Source: Spirochaetaceae bacterium
Lineage (GTDB): Bacteria > Spirochaetota > Spirochaetia > SZUA-6 > Fen-1364
Direction of reading: 5' to 3'
Assembly: GCA_003141795.1 (NCBI GenBank)
Contig: PLNO01000062.1
Coordinates: forward strand, 477 to 39,539
Length of the DNA: 39,063 nt
The notes under the pieces are model-generated. The model had not been told where the DNA came from. It ran no database searches and saw nothing but the letters and a program-made list of their open reading frames with translations. Below are positions 16,230-24,486 of the stretch, piece after piece. Position 1 is the first letter of the stretch; each line of letters opens with the position of its first letter. The position numbers were made by a program, and so were the translations under genes.

Positions 16230-17558
16230 CTATACCGTCATCATCGGGATCAGGATCTGACCCGTCGACACGGCGGGGATGCCGGCCGCGTTCGCCTCGT
16301 CCGTGTCGATGTGCATCTCCAGGGACGAGGCGGACCCCACGCGTACGATGACACTTTCGGCGATCGTCGCCCTGTCCCCCACGAGACGTACGCTGACGTG
16401 GGCCCCGTGCTTCACCCCGATGCGGTCCGCGTCCTGAGGGAGCATGTGGATGTGACGCATCGCCCTGATGACCCCGTGAGGAACGCTGATCTCTCCGGCG
16501 GGCCCGGCGATCGTGATGCCCGGAGTCCCGTCGATGCTTCCCGATTCCCGGACCGGCGCCTGCACGCCGAGGGTGAACTGGTCGGTGCCGGAGATCTCCA
16601 CCTGGACATTGCCGCGCAGCGGCCCGATGATCCGCACCTTCTCGATCCTGCCCTTGGGTCCGATGATGTCCACCGTCTCCGTTGCCGCAAACTGCCCGGG
16701 CTGGGTGAGCTCCTCCAGGGGCGTGAGGATCGCGCCCCGGCCGAAGAGCTTTTCCATGGCCGCGGCCGTGAGGTGCACGTGCCGGGTGGACACGCGCACG
16801 GAGACCTCCACGATCCGTCCCTCGGCTTCCTGGCCGGTGAGGATCTTGTCGGAGAAGCGCGACCAGCAGGAAGCCTTCGGGTTGTTGCGCACTTGCAGGA
16901 GCGCGGCCCTCACCTGTTCGGCGGCCAGCACGCCGTATTCCTGGCTGAAGCGGCGGTAGAAATCGAGGATCCTCCCATGATCGCTCACGTAGCGGGCGGG
17001 CATCGCATTGAGGGCAAGGGCGAACACATTGCTCCAGCACTGGCTGCAGCGGCACAATCCGTCGGCGTGGATGGCGACGCTCGTTTCCTCGCCGACGATG
17101 AGCTCCATGATGTTGTAGGGAGCGAAGCTGGACCCGGAAATTTTCCGCATGACGTTCGCCGAGAGGATCGTGGAGAGGACCGAGGCGGTACGCAGCCTTT
17201 CCGGGGAGCACAGGCCGAGGGCCGCAAGGGCCTCTTCGACTGACTCCGACGATCGGGCGCAGCGACGCCGCGCCTCCTCGAGCTGGGCAGGGCTTATCCA
17301 TCCGAGGCTCTCCAGGATCTGGCCGGAGTCGGTGCGATCGATCACCGCCAGTGCCTGGCTCTTCAGCGCCGTGGTCACCTGATCGGCGTCCACCCACCCC
17401 TTGCGGACGGCGATCTCCCCGAGGCGCGAGTGCACGCCTACCGCGGCGATGTCGCGCTGTTCGTCGAGCAGCATGCCCACCTGCTCTTTGCGAAGCGCAT
17501 CGGCTTTTACCAGGAGGTCACCCAAACGTGGCACGGAGTGTTCGTTCTGCACGCTCAT
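16230..17558 (-). CDS. PduL-type phosphotransacylase fused to ComFB-like and GspE-N-like helical modules
   Basis: A protein of 442 residues from ATG 17558. Residues ~252-430 are a complete phosphate propanoyltransferase (PduL) with the metal motifs RHVHL (His260, His262) and RHIHM (His369, His371), plus LEMHIDTDEAN (His416). Also present are GPLR, QVEISGTD and APVRESG. This class interconverts acyl-CoA and acyl-phosphate. Residues ~134-232 resemble ComFB, including the CRCSQCW cysteine cluster (C169, C171, C174) and FALALNAMPARYV. Residues 11-126 hold four helical repeats of the type LG-x-(I/L)L-x3-G-x(I/V)-x3-Q(L/V), as in the N-termini of GspE/PilB ATPases. PduL enzymes are normally ~200-240 residues without such extensions. 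The frame is open 320 codons further upstream across the divergent nitrilase gene; that part is antisense shadow. No microcompartment shell gene is seen. Confidence 0.85.
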   Translation of the reverse strand: MSVQNEHSVPRLGDLLVKADALRKEQVGMLLDEQRDIAAVGVHSRLGEIAVRKGWVDADQVTTALKSQALAVIDRTDSGQILESLGWISPAQLEEARRRCARSSESVEEALAALGLCSPERLRTASVLSTILSANVMRKISGSSFAPYNIMELIVGEETSVAIHADGLCRCSQCWSNVFALALNAMPARYVSDHGRILDFYRRFSQEYGVLAAEQVRAALLQVRNNPKASCWSRFSDKILTGQEAEGRIVEVSVRVSTRHVHLTAAAMEKLFGRGAILTPLEELTQPGQFAATETVDIIGPKGRIEKVRIIGPLRGNVQVEISGTDQFTLGVQAPVRESGSIDGTPGITIAGPAGEISVPHGVIRAMRHIHMLPQDADRIGVKHGAHVSVRLVGDRATIAESVIVRVGSASSLEMHIDTDEANAAGIPAVSTGQILIPMMTV

Positions 17559-17598
17559 GGCCAGATGGTGGACCGCAACGCCGCACGGGTCAAGCGGG

Positions 17599-17679
17599 GG
17601 GCCTTTGGCCCAACTCCGGGTGCCCTTCGGGCCAACACCAGGAGCCTTCGCGCTGTCCCCCCCGCGCCTGCGGCGCGGG
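17599..17679. repeat. Cluster of three GC-rich hairpins between divergent genes
   Basis: Short perfect palindromes: GGGCC-ttt-GGCCC (17599-17611), GCCC-ttc-GGGC (17622-17632) and CCCGCGCC-tgc-GGCGCGGG (17661-17679). They lie in the 162-base gap between the divergent PduL fusion and nitrilase genes. They could be REP-like elements or regulatory structures. No insertion-sequence ends are seen. Confidence 0.55.
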
Positions 17680-17681
17680 CC

Positions 17682-17711
17682 TTGAAACCGCTCGGCGGTA
17701 CGGACTACCTT
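17682..17711 (+). promoter_or_regulatory. Possible promoter of the nitrilase-family gene
   Basis: TTGAAA (17682-17687), an 18-base spacer and TACCTT (17706-17711), with the ATG nine bases after the -10. No convincing RBS is seen, so a very short leader is again implied. Confidence 0.4.
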
Positions 17712-17720
17712 TCGCTCGAC

Positions 17721-18509
17721 ATGCCAGTGAAAACGGTGATTGCCTGCGGGCAGTTCAGCCCGGAAATCGGGGACGTCAGAGGCAACGTGCGGACGATGAG
17801 CATCCAGGCGCGCGACGCGGCGCATCGGGGTGCGCGGGTGCTCGTGTTTCCCGAGCTCTGCCTCTCGGGCTACCCGACCGCGGAGACCGCGGCCTTCCTG
17901 GCCGTCACCCGCGATGGACCCGAGCTGGGCAGGGTGGCCGATTGCGCACGGGCCGCGGGGATCGCGCTGTGCTTCGGCTTCGTCGAGCGTTCGCCCGAAG
18001 GCGTCCTGTACAACAGCCTCGGTCTCATGAGAGCGACCGGGGAGCTCATGGCCGTGTACCGCAAGGTCCACCTCTGGGACACGGAAAAATCCTGGGCCGC
18101 ACCGGGCAACGGCTTTTTCTGCGTTGCGATCGGCGAGATCCCGACAGGGCTGTGGATCTGCTACGACACGCGCTTCCCCGAGGCGGCGCGCAGCGTGGCG
18201 CTTCGCGGGGCGACCCTCGGATGTGCCGGCTCCGCGTGGTTCGGCCCCGCCGAGGAGTGGGAGCTCGCGCTGCGCGCGCGCGCGATGGACAACGGGATAT
18301 ACTGTGCCGGGGCCGCGATGCAGGGGGCGGTCGGCTCCCAGGCGCTGCACGGGGTGAGCCTCATCGTCGATCCCCACGGTACGGTGATCGCCCGCGCGCG
18401 TGCCGGCACGGACGAGGTCATCTCCGCCGACTACGATAGCGATGCCGTGGATGCTTTTCGCGCACGGCTGCCGCTGCTCTCCCACCTTCGGCCCGAGAGC
18501 TATGCGTAA
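17721..18509 (+). CDS. Carbon-nitrogen hydrolase (nitrilase superfamily)
   Basis: A protein of 262 residues with the whole nitrilase catalytic set: Glu in ARVLVFPELCLSGYP, Lys in YRKVHLW and Cys in LWICYDTRFPE. It is a cytoplasmic amidase or deaminated-metabolite repair-type enzyme hydrolysing a C-N bond; the exact substrate (omega-amidase, carbamoylase or other) cannot be read from the sequence. The start at ATG 17721 agrees with the family N-terminus (VIACGQFSPEIGD). The open frame upstream of it lies in the hairpin region and inside the opposite gene and is not coding. It overlaps the next gene by 8 bases. Confidence 0.85.
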   Translation: MPVKTVIACGQFSPEIGDVRGNVRTMSIQARDAAHRGARVLVFPELCLSGYPTAETAAFLAVTRDGPELGRVADCARAAGIALCFGFVERSPEGVLYNSLGLMRATGELMAVYRKVHLWDTEKSWAAPGNGFFCVAIGEIPTGLWICYDTRFPEAARSVALRGATLGCAGSAWFGPAEEWELALRARAMDNGIYCAGAAMQGAVGSQALHGVSLIVDPHGTVIARARAGTDEVISADYDSDAVDAFRARLPLLSHLRPESYA

Positions 18510-19224
18510 GCCTGTCACCGAGGCGGAGCTCGCGAGTCCCCTGTACGCCTATCTGGCCCGGATGGGCTACACGGTGCGCAGCGAGGTCAAGGACTGCGAC
18601 ATCGCCGCGGTCAAGGGGGACGATCTCCTCATCATCGAGCTGAAAAAGACGCTGAACCTCACCCTCGTCGTCCAGGCCGTGCGCCGCCAGAGGATGACGG
18701 ATTCCGTGTACGTCGCCATCCCCCGTCCGGCCAACAAGTGGACGTGGTGGAAGGAGAGCAGGGGCGTCCAGCACCTCCTGCACCGTCTGGAGCTCGGGCT
18801 CATCCTCGTATCCGTGGACCCCGCCAAGCCTCCCGTGGAGGTCGTCTTCCATCCCCTGCCGTTCGCCCGGCGCAAGGTCGCGGCAAAGCGCAGGGCGGTA
18901 CTGGAGGAGATCGCCCGCCGCTCGGCCGACTACAACACGGCAGGCACGACACGCACGAAGCTCGCCACCGCCTACAGGGAGAACGCGATCCATGTCGCCT
19001 GCTGCCTGAGGGTGAACGGGCCGTCCAGCCCGGCCGTGCTGCGGAGCATGGGGACCGGGCCCAAGACCTATTCCATCCTGCGGCTGAATCCCTACGGATG
19101 GTTCGAGAGGGTCGGCACGGGGGTGTACGCGCTCACCGGCCACGGGGAGAAAGACCTGAACGCGTGGCCCGCCCTGAAGAAGCGCTACCTTGCCGCCGCG
19201 CGCAGGAAGCGGCCGCAGTCCTGA
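18502..19224 (+). CDS. DUF2161-type putative PD-(D/E)XK phosphodiesterase
   Basis: A protein of 240 residues. The N-terminal half carries a nuclease-like core: an Asp in VKDCDIAAVKGDD and a Glu-x-Lys in LLIIELKKTLNL, then QAVRRQRMTDSVYVAIP. The C-terminal half (TAYRENAIHVACCL, then the winged-helix-like YGWFERVGTGVYALTGHG) matches the DUF2161 family. Members are predicted phosphodiesterases of unknown substrate. ATG 18502 overlaps the nitrilase stop by 8 bases, which makes the two genes one transcription unit. A functional link between them is not known. Confidence 0.82.
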   Translation: MRKPVTEAELASPLYAYLARMGYTVRSEVKDCDIAAVKGDDLLIIELKKTLNLTLVVQAVRRQRMTDSVYVAIPRPANKWTWWKESRGVQHLLHRLELGLILVSVDPAKPPVEVVFHPLPFARRKVAAKRRAVLEEIARRSADYNTAGTTRTKLATAYRENAIHVACCLRVNGPSSPAVLRSMGTGPKTYSILRLNPYGWFERVGTGVYALTGHGEKDLNAWPALKKRYLAAARRKRPQS

Positions 19225-19252
19225 GTAGGGCGCCGGGGAAGCGGCCGACGGA

Positions 19253-19282
19253 TTGAACAGCGGGGGGACGGCGCGGTATTGT
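19253..19282 (+). promoter_or_regulatory. Probable promoter of the glutaredoxin operon
   Basis: TTGAAC (19253-19258), an 18-base spacer and TATTGT (19277-19282). An RBS, AAGGGGA (19290-19296), lies shortly before the GTG at 19302. Confidence 0.45.
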
Positions 19283-19301
19283 TGTAGGCAAGGGGACTGA
19301 C

Positions 19302-19580
19302 GTGACGCTACAACATGTTGAGGGAACAGACAAAGGGCGGATCGTTTTATACGCCCTCAGCACCTGCATGTGGTGCCGGATGGCAAAGACTCTGTTGAAG
19401 GACCTCGGAGTGGGCTACGAATACATCGACGTCGACACCCTCCCCGCGGAGGAGAAGGACGCCGTGAAAAAGGAAATCAAACGCTGGAACCCCGACGGCT
19501 CGTATCCCACCATCGTGATCAATGACAAAGAAAGCGTTTCCGGTTTCGACGAGACGGAGATCAGGGAGAAGATCAAGTGA
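19302..19580 (+). CDS. Glutaredoxin-like thiol-redox protein
   Basis: A 92-residue thioredoxin-fold protein with the redox pair C22-M-W-C25 after a short beta strand (IVLYALSTC), the cis-Pro segment SYPTIVIND and a C-terminal G-F-D motif (VSGFDETEI). GTG start with a good RBS. Its partner is encoded immediately downstream: the FTR-beta-like protein starts with GTG at 19577, inside the last codons. The pairing of a glutaredoxin-like protein with an FTR-beta-like reductase suggests that reduced ferredoxin or rubredoxin electrons reach this dithiol protein. Glutathione dependence is not implied. Confidence 0.85.
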   Translation: MTLQHVEGTDKGRIVLYALSTCMWCRMAKTLLKDLGVGYEYIDVDTLPAEEKDAVKKEIKRWNPDGSYPTIVINDKESVSGFDETEIREKIK

Positions 19581-20134
19581 GCGGCTCCGAGCAGACGCCG
19601 GAAGTGACAAGGGAAGAGGTGGAACGCCTCTTCAAGAAGCTGGACCGCGAGGCTGAGAGCGCGGGCTACCACCTGAACCCCGACCGCGAGTTCACCCTCG
19701 GTCTGATCGAGGGGATGCTCGTCAATGAAAAACGCTACGGCTACTGGGCATGCCCCTGCCGGCTCGCCTCCGGGGTCAAAAAAGAAGATCTCGATATCAT
19801 CTGTCCCTGCGACTACCGGGACCCGGACATCGCGCAGTACGGCACCTGCTACTGCGGTCTGTACGTGTCCCAGGATATCGTGGACGGCAAGAAGAAGCCG
19901 ACCCGCATCCCCGAGCGTCGGCCGGCGGAGCCGGGCATCGCGCCCGCGCAGCGCATGAGCGATACGCGGGCCGCGGCGGGCTCAAAGGCCACGCCGGATC
20001 TCCCCGACCTCTCGGGGCTTCGCTATCCGCTATGGCGGTGCAGGGTATGCGGGTACCTCTGCGCCCGCGACGAGCCGCCCGAGGTGTGCCCGATTTGCCG
20101 GGCTAAAAAGGACCGGTTCGAGAGGTTCCTCTGA
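19577..20134 (+). CDS. Ferredoxin:thioredoxin reductase beta-type protein fused to a rubredoxin-like domain
   Basis: A protein of 185 residues. Residues ~10-100 are the FTR catalytic-chain fold with cysteines at 59/61 (CPC), 76/78 (CPC) and 91/93 (CYC), which together carry a [4Fe-4S] cluster and the redox disulfide. A 50-residue Pro/Ala-rich linker leads to a rubredoxin-like knuckle domain, C155-x2-C158 and C171-x2-C174, within WRCRVCGYLC and EVCPICRAK. The protein probably reduces the adjacent glutaredoxin-like protein, with the rubredoxin-like part as electron entry. GTG overlaps the upstream stop (GTGA). The MFS gene follows after 9 bases. Confidence 0.88.
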   Translation: MSGSEQTPEVTREEVERLFKKLDREAESAGYHLNPDREFTLGLIEGMLVNEKRYGYWACPCRLASGVKKEDLDIICPCDYRDPDIAQYGTCYCGLYVSQDIVDGKKKPTRIPERRPAEPGIAPAQRMSDTRAAAGSKATPDLPDLSGLRYPLWRCRVCGYLCARDEPPEVCPICRAKKDRFERFL

Positions 20135-20143
20135 TGACCGAAG

Positions 20144-21382
20144 ATGCCTGAGGACTCCCTCCGCGTTCCGAGCGCACGACGTACGTTTGCGGCGCTTTCC
20201 TACCCCAACTACCGCCTGTGGTTCTTCGGACAGATGACCTCACTGTTCGGCACGTGGATGCAGAGCACGGCGCAGGGATACCTCGTCTACGAGCTCACGC
20301 ATTCCGAGGCCTACCTGGGGTACGTCGGCTTCGCCTCGGGCGTCGCGTCGTGGATTTTCATGCTCTACGGCGGGGCCATCGCCGACAGGGTCCCGCGGCG
20401 CAGGCTCCTCGTGCTCACCCAGTCCCTCAGCATGGTGCCGGCCATCGCCCTGTCGGTTCTCACCTTCACGCATACCGTCCAGCCCTGGCACATCGTCGTC
20501 CTCGCTTTCTGCCTCGGCGTGGTGAACGCATTCGACGCTCCGGCCCGGCAGTCCTTCGTGCTGGAAATGGTGGAGCGGCCCGTGCTCACCAATGCCATTG
20601 CCCTGAACTCCATGATGTTCAACACCGCAATGGCAATTGGACCGGCCATCGGCGGGCTCGCCTATGCGCTGTTCGGTCCGGGGTGGTGCTTCGCGATCAA
20701 CGGCTTTTCCTTCGTCGCGGTGATCGCTGCGCTTCTCTCCATGAAGCTTCCTCCGTGGAGCCCGCCGCCGAAGGCGAGCGGTACGCTCTCCGACATCACT
20801 GCGGGGCTTCGTGCCGTCGTGGCCGATAAGCGCATCCTCGCCCTCGTCACGCTAATGAGCATGGTGAGCCTCTTCGGGATGTTCTTCGCGACGCTCTTGC
20901 CGGCATGGGCGGTGGTCATCCTTCACGGCGATGCGAGCACGAACGGCTTCCTCCAGTCCGCGCGCGGCATTGGCGCCCTGGCCGCCGCGCTGTCCATTGC
21001 CGCCCTGTCCCACCGCCGATTCAAGGGGAAGCTGATGACGATCGGCAGCCTCGTTTTCCCCCTGCTCGTCGTGGTCTTCTCCCTCACGCGCAGCCTGTGG
21101 CTGTCCATCGCCGCGCTTCTGGCCGTCGGTGCCGCCAATATCGTCATGAACAATCTCGCCAATGCCCTCGTGCAGACGCTGACTCCGGACGCGCTGCGCG
21201 GCCGGGTCATGGCGGTCTATATGCTCGGCTTCTTCGGATTCATGCCCCTGGGAGCACTGTTGGCAGGAGCCGCGGCGACGCTGATCGGCGTGCCTCTCAC
21301 CATCGCCATCGGCGCGTCGTGCATGCTGCTCTGCGCGGTTCTCGTCGCCCTAAAAGTACCGACCCTACGGAGGCTGGAATGA
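20144..21382 (+). CDS. Major facilitator superfamily transporter (EntS/MFS_3 type)
   Basis: A 412-residue protein with about 12 hydrophobic helices. It begins with the MFS_3 pattern RTFAALSYPNYRLWFFGQMTSLFGTWMQ and has the loop motif GGAIADRVPRRRLL between helices 2 and 3. The family includes the enterobactin exporter EntS and many drug/metabolite exporters. The substrate here is unknown. It lies 9 bases after the FTR-like gene and ends in an ATGA overlap with the next small membrane protein, so the four genes 19302-21777 look like one operon. Confidence 0.85.
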   Translation: MPEDSLRVPSARRTFAALSYPNYRLWFFGQMTSLFGTWMQSTAQGYLVYELTHSEAYLGYVGFASGVASWIFMLYGGAIADRVPRRRLLVLTQSLSMVPAIALSVLTFTHTVQPWHIVVLAFCLGVVNAFDAPARQSFVLEMVERPVLTNAIALNSMMFNTAMAIGPAIGGLAYALFGPGWCFAINGFSFVAVIAALLSMKLPPWSPPPKASGTLSDITAGLRAVVADKRILALVTLMSMVSLFGMFFATLLPAWAVVILHGDASTNGFLQSARGIGALAAALSIAALSHRRFKGKLMTIGSLVFPLLVVVFSLTRSLWLSIAALLAVGAANIVMNNLANALVQTLTPDALRGRVMAVYMLGFFGFMPLGALLAGAAATLIGVPLTIAIGASCMLLCAVLVALKVPTLRRLE

Positions 21383-21777
21383 TCGAATGGTTCAATCGCG
21401 TCGTGCTGGGGGAGATCGGGCGCCTGATGCAAGGCGCGCGAGACAATTACGGCGTCGACCCTGTTGCCTTCATCGTGATCTACTTCGCGTCGGTTCCGTT
21501 CTTCTACTTTTCCATCTATCGCATGGTGAGGGCGCTGGCGAAGCGCAAGCAGCACGAGATCCTCGTTTGGAGCATGGTCTTTCTAGGAGCAACCGCCGCC
21601 CCGTTCCTCTATGTGCTGTTCTTCGGCAGGAATCTCCCGTGGTGGGTGTACCTCGTCATCGCCGTGCTCCTGGGGCAGGGGGTGTACTCGCTCATCAGCA
21701 GGCTGCGGAAAAAGCCCGCGGCGGAGCAGCCGCGTGATGCAGGAACGCAGGGTGAGCCCCCGGAACCGCAGGGTTAG
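21379..21777 (+). CDS. Small three-helix membrane protein, unknown
   Basis: A protein of 132 residues with three hydrophobic segments (VAFIVIYFASVPFFYFSIY, WSMVFLGATAAPFLYVLFF, WVYLVIAVLLGQGVYSLI) and a hydrophilic Pro/Glu-rich tail. No family recognised. It begins in an ATGA overlap with the MFS transporter gene, so a partner or accessory role to the transporter is possible. The frame is open much further upstream inside the MFS gene, which is shadow. Confidence 0.7.
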   Translation: MIEWFNRVVLGEIGRLMQGARDNYGVDPVAFIVIYFASVPFFYFSIYRMVRALAKRKQHEILVWSMVFLGATAAPFLYVLFFGRNLPWWVYLVIAVLLGQGVYSLISRLRKKPAAEQPRDAGTQGEPPEPQG

Positions 21778-21785
21778 TCGTTCAC

Positions 21786-22583
21786 TCACTCCCGGCGGGC
21801 ATCGAGCTCCAGTCTGACCATGCGGACGGCGATCTCCCCCCGGGCGTTGGCAGGGTGCAGTGCGGCATAGCTTTCAGCCGCCTCCCGTATGAAGGCTTCC
21901 CGCAGTTTCTCGGGAAGTCGCTCCGTGTAGGGCATCCACGTCGTGCGGATCCAACCTGAAAGGCCGTCGATGCCTTTCTGCGCCATCTCCCGGGTCAGGA
22001 GCTCCACGCGGGGGACGGCAAGCCCCGCCTCCCGGCACCACGGGCCGTAGTCCTCGGGGGCGTAGAAGCCCCAGGGAAACTCGAAGCCCTCGAAGAAGGA
22101 TCGCCACGCGCCGCTTTCGAGCATCCGGGAAGCAATGGCAATGATCTCCTCGGCGTTTCCCCGTCCCCCCATCTGGAAAAGCACGCGGCCACCATGCTTC
22201 AACGACGCGGCGGCCGTCCGCAGCACGGCCCGCTGGTCCTTCACCCAGTGCAGCGCGGCATTGGAGAAGGCGATGTCGAACCGCTCCTCGAACGGAAGGG
22301 ACAGAGCGTCTGCGACCTGGAAGGACAGGTTGGGACACCGGGCCGGTGGGAACTGGCTTCCCGCCAGGGCGATCATCTCCGCCGAGCTGTCCACCCCGAC
22401 CACGGCGCCCCGGGGCACGCGGCGCGCGATTTCCGCCGTGACCTTGCCGTCCCCACAGCCGATGTCGAGCACCGTCTCTGACCCGGCGAGCCCGAGTGAA
22501 TCGATCAGCGACAGTGCCCACGACTGCTGTGCCGTGGAGTTACGCGCGTATTCTGAGGCATCCCATTTCCATCCCGCTGCCAT
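21786..22583 (-). CDS. SAM-dependent class I methyltransferase (trans-aconitate methyltransferase-like)
   Basis: A protein of 265 residues beginning GWKWDASEYARNSTAQQSWA and carrying the Rossmann-fold SAM motif VLDIGCGDGKVT (residues ~38-49), VVGVDSSAEMI, and SNAALHWVKD, the latter characteristic of Tam-type small-acid methyltransferases. A good RBS (GGGGAGGAG) precedes the ATG. It is divergent from the dpp operon and convergent with the small membrane gene. The substrate is not determinable; malonyl-ACP (BioC-like) or trans-aconitate are the main alternatives by family. Confidence 0.75.
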   Translation of the reverse strand: MAAGWKWDASEYARNSTAQQSWALSLIDSLGLAGSETVLDIGCGDGKVTAEIARRVPRGAVVGVDSSAEMIALAGSQFPPARCPNLSFQVADALSLPFEERFDIAFSNAALHWVKDQRAVLRTAAASLKHGGRVLFQMGGRGNAEEIIAIASRMLESGAWRSFFEGFEFPWGFYAPEDYGPWCREAGLAVPRVELLTREMAQKGIDGLSGWIRTTWMPYTERLPEKLREAFIREAAESYAALHPANARGEIAVRMVRLELDARRE

Positions 22584-22663
22584 GGTTTCGCTCCTCCCCG
22601 ACTATGGCACGCCGAAGAGACGCGTGTCGACCGAGCTCTTGCTCTTTTCTCGGGACAAAGTTC

Positions 22664-22673
22664 ATGGTACGAT
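22664..22673 (+). promoter_or_regulatory. Possible extended -10 upstream of the substrate-binding-protein gene
   Basis: ATGG followed by TACGAT gives a TGn extended -10. No good -35 is visible. The RBS AAGGAGGG at 22700-22707 decides the ATG at 22711. Confidence 0.3.
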
Positions 22674-22710
22674 TTTACGTGCATATCGTCATGCGTGCGA
22701 AGGAGGGTTT

Positions 22711-24468
22711 ATGAAAAGACTCGTTATTCTCGTTTCCGTCCTTCTTATGGTAGCAGGGTTCATGTTCGCCGCCCCGGCGATCAAGAACGCCGATACGCTC
22801 ATCATGCTCGCGCCGGGAGACGCCGTGAGCCTCGATCCCGCTGTCGCATACGACAACGTCTCGTGGTCGATGCTCGCCGTCCTGTACGACAGGCTCCTCG
22901 ACTACAAAGGCGCTGATCTGGGCACCTTTGTCCCCACGCTGGCCACTGCCGTTCCGACCGTCGCCAATGGAGGCGTTTCCAAGGACGGCAAAACCTACAC
23001 GTTCACAATCCGTTCGGGAGTGAAATTCGCCAACGGATATGCCCTGACCGCCGACGATGTCGCCTACTCCTTCAAGCGCGACATGATCACCGATCCTGAT
23101 TCCGGACCCGCATGGGTGTGGTACCAGGTGCTTCTCGGCAGCGGCAGCCAGTCCCGCGGGGACGACGGCAAGATCGCTGTGAAGTACAGCGACATCGACG
23201 GCGCTGTGACGGCGAAGGGGAACACGGTCGTTTTCCACCTCGCCAAGCCCTATCCCGCCTTCATGTCCGTGCTTGCCGGGAAATGGGGCTCCATCGTGAG
23301 CAAGAAGTGGGTCGCCGAGCAGGGCGGCTGGGACGGCACCGAAGCCACCTGGCAGCAGTTCAACAACCCGCCCACCTCGAAGGAGACGCTCTTCAACATC
23401 GCCAACGGGAGCGGACCTTACAAGCTGCAGCAGTGGCAGAAGGGCGTCGAGATCGACGTGACCCGCAATGACGGCTACTGGGGCAAGAAGCCCGCGCTGA
23501 AGAACGGCGTCTACAAGGTCGTCGACGAGATGGCCACCCGCAAGCTCCAGCTCCTCCAGGGCGACGCTGACATCATTTACGTGCCCGCCACGAACTTCCC
23601 CGAGATGGCCGCCGAAAAGGGAATCCAGATCTACAAGAATCTCCCCGCCCTCGACCTCACGGGCGCCCACTTCAACCTGAACATCAACGACAAGGGAAAC
23701 TCCAACATCGGCTCGGGCAAGCTCGACGGCCAGGGGATCCCCTCTGACTTCTTCGCCGACAAGGACGTCCGCCTCGGCTTCATCTACGCCTGGGACGAGC
23801 AGCAGGAGCTGAAGGACGGGTTCAACGGAAACGCCCTTGACCCGGTGACCTTCATCCCCAAGGGCCTGCCCTTCAAGAACCCGAAGCTCACCAGTATCCC
23901 CCATGACATGGAGAAGGCCAAAGCCGCCTTCCAGAGGGCCATGGGCGGCCAGGTCTGGGACAAGGGTTTCAAGTTCGACATCCTCTTCAACTCGGGCAAC
24001 GTCGAGAGGGAAACCGCGGCGCACATCCTCGCGGAGAACGTCATGGCGCTGAACCCCAAGTTCCAGATCGGCGTCCGCGGCCTTGAGTGGTCGCAGTACT
24101 CCGACGAGAACAAGAACAAGCGCGTTCCCGTCCTCTTCATGGGGTGGAATCCCGACTATCCCGACCCCGACGACTATGCCCAGCCCTACATGTCGTCCAG
24201 CGGCTACTTCGCCGGCCGCCAGAGCTACAACAACGCCACGGCGGATGATCTCGTCGCCAAGGCCTCGGTGGAGCTGAACGCGACCAAGCGCCAGGCCTAC
24301 TACTACCAGCTGCAGGATATCTGGCTGAACGATGCCATTGCCATCATCTTTGAGCAACCCTTGCGCCAGCGCTTCGTCAAAGACTGGGTGAAGGGCTACT
24401 ACTACAGCCCGATGGAGAGCCAGGAGTTCGAGCTCCTGCCCATACTCAGCAAGAGCTACGCCAAGTAG
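22711..24468 (+). CDS. ABC transporter family-5 (Dpp/Opp-type) substrate-binding protein
   Basis: A protein of 585 residues. Residues 1-20 form a Sec signal (MKRLVILVSVLLMVAGFMFA) without a lipobox cysteine. The mature protein follows the family-5 layout: DTLIMLAPGDAVSLDPAVAYDN, YDRLLDY, the YTFTIRSGVKFANG and ALTADDVAYSFKR motif, and the late WLNDAIAIIFEQPL segment. Members bind oligopeptides, nickel, or oligosaccharides such as chitobiose and cello-oligosaccharides. The following GH9 gene favours a sugar ligand here (inference). The strong terminator after the stop and a separate promoter for the permeases would let the binding protein be made in excess. The open frame upstream to 22135 is non-coding shadow of the opposite gene. 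Confidence 0.9.
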   Translation: MKRLVILVSVLLMVAGFMFAAPAIKNADTLIMLAPGDAVSLDPAVAYDNVSWSMLAVLYDRLLDYKGADLGTFVPTLATAVPTVANGGVSKDGKTYTFTIRSGVKFANGYALTADDVAYSFKRDMITDPDSGPAWVWYQVLLGSGSQSRGDDGKIAVKYSDIDGAVTAKGNTVVFHLAKPYPAFMSVLAGKWGSIVSKKWVAEQGGWDGTEATWQQFNNPPTSKETLFNIANGSGPYKLQQWQKGVEIDVTRNDGYWGKKPALKNGVYKVVDEMATRKLQLLQGDADIIYVPATNFPEMAAEKGIQIYKNLPALDLTGAHFNLNINDKGNSNIGSGKLDGQGIPSDFFADKDVRLGFIYAWDEQQELKDGFNGNALDPVTFIPKGLPFKNPKLTSIPHDMEKAKAAFQRAMGGQVWDKGFKFDILFNSGNVERETAAHILAENVMALNPKFQIGVRGLEWSQYSDENKNKRVPVLFMGWNPDYPDPDDYAQPYMSSSGYFAGRQSYNNATADDLVAKASVELNATKRQAYYYQLQDIWLNDAIAIIFEQPLRQRFVKDWVKGYYYSPMESQEFELLPILSKSYAK

Positions 24469-24486
24469 TTGGTTCTGATCGATCCC

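Noticed and set aside
17559..18518. A 320-codon upstream extension of the PduL-fusion frame
   Set aside because: It is antisense to the nitrilase gene and crosses the hairpin region; the family start and the absence of any motif favour ATG 17558.
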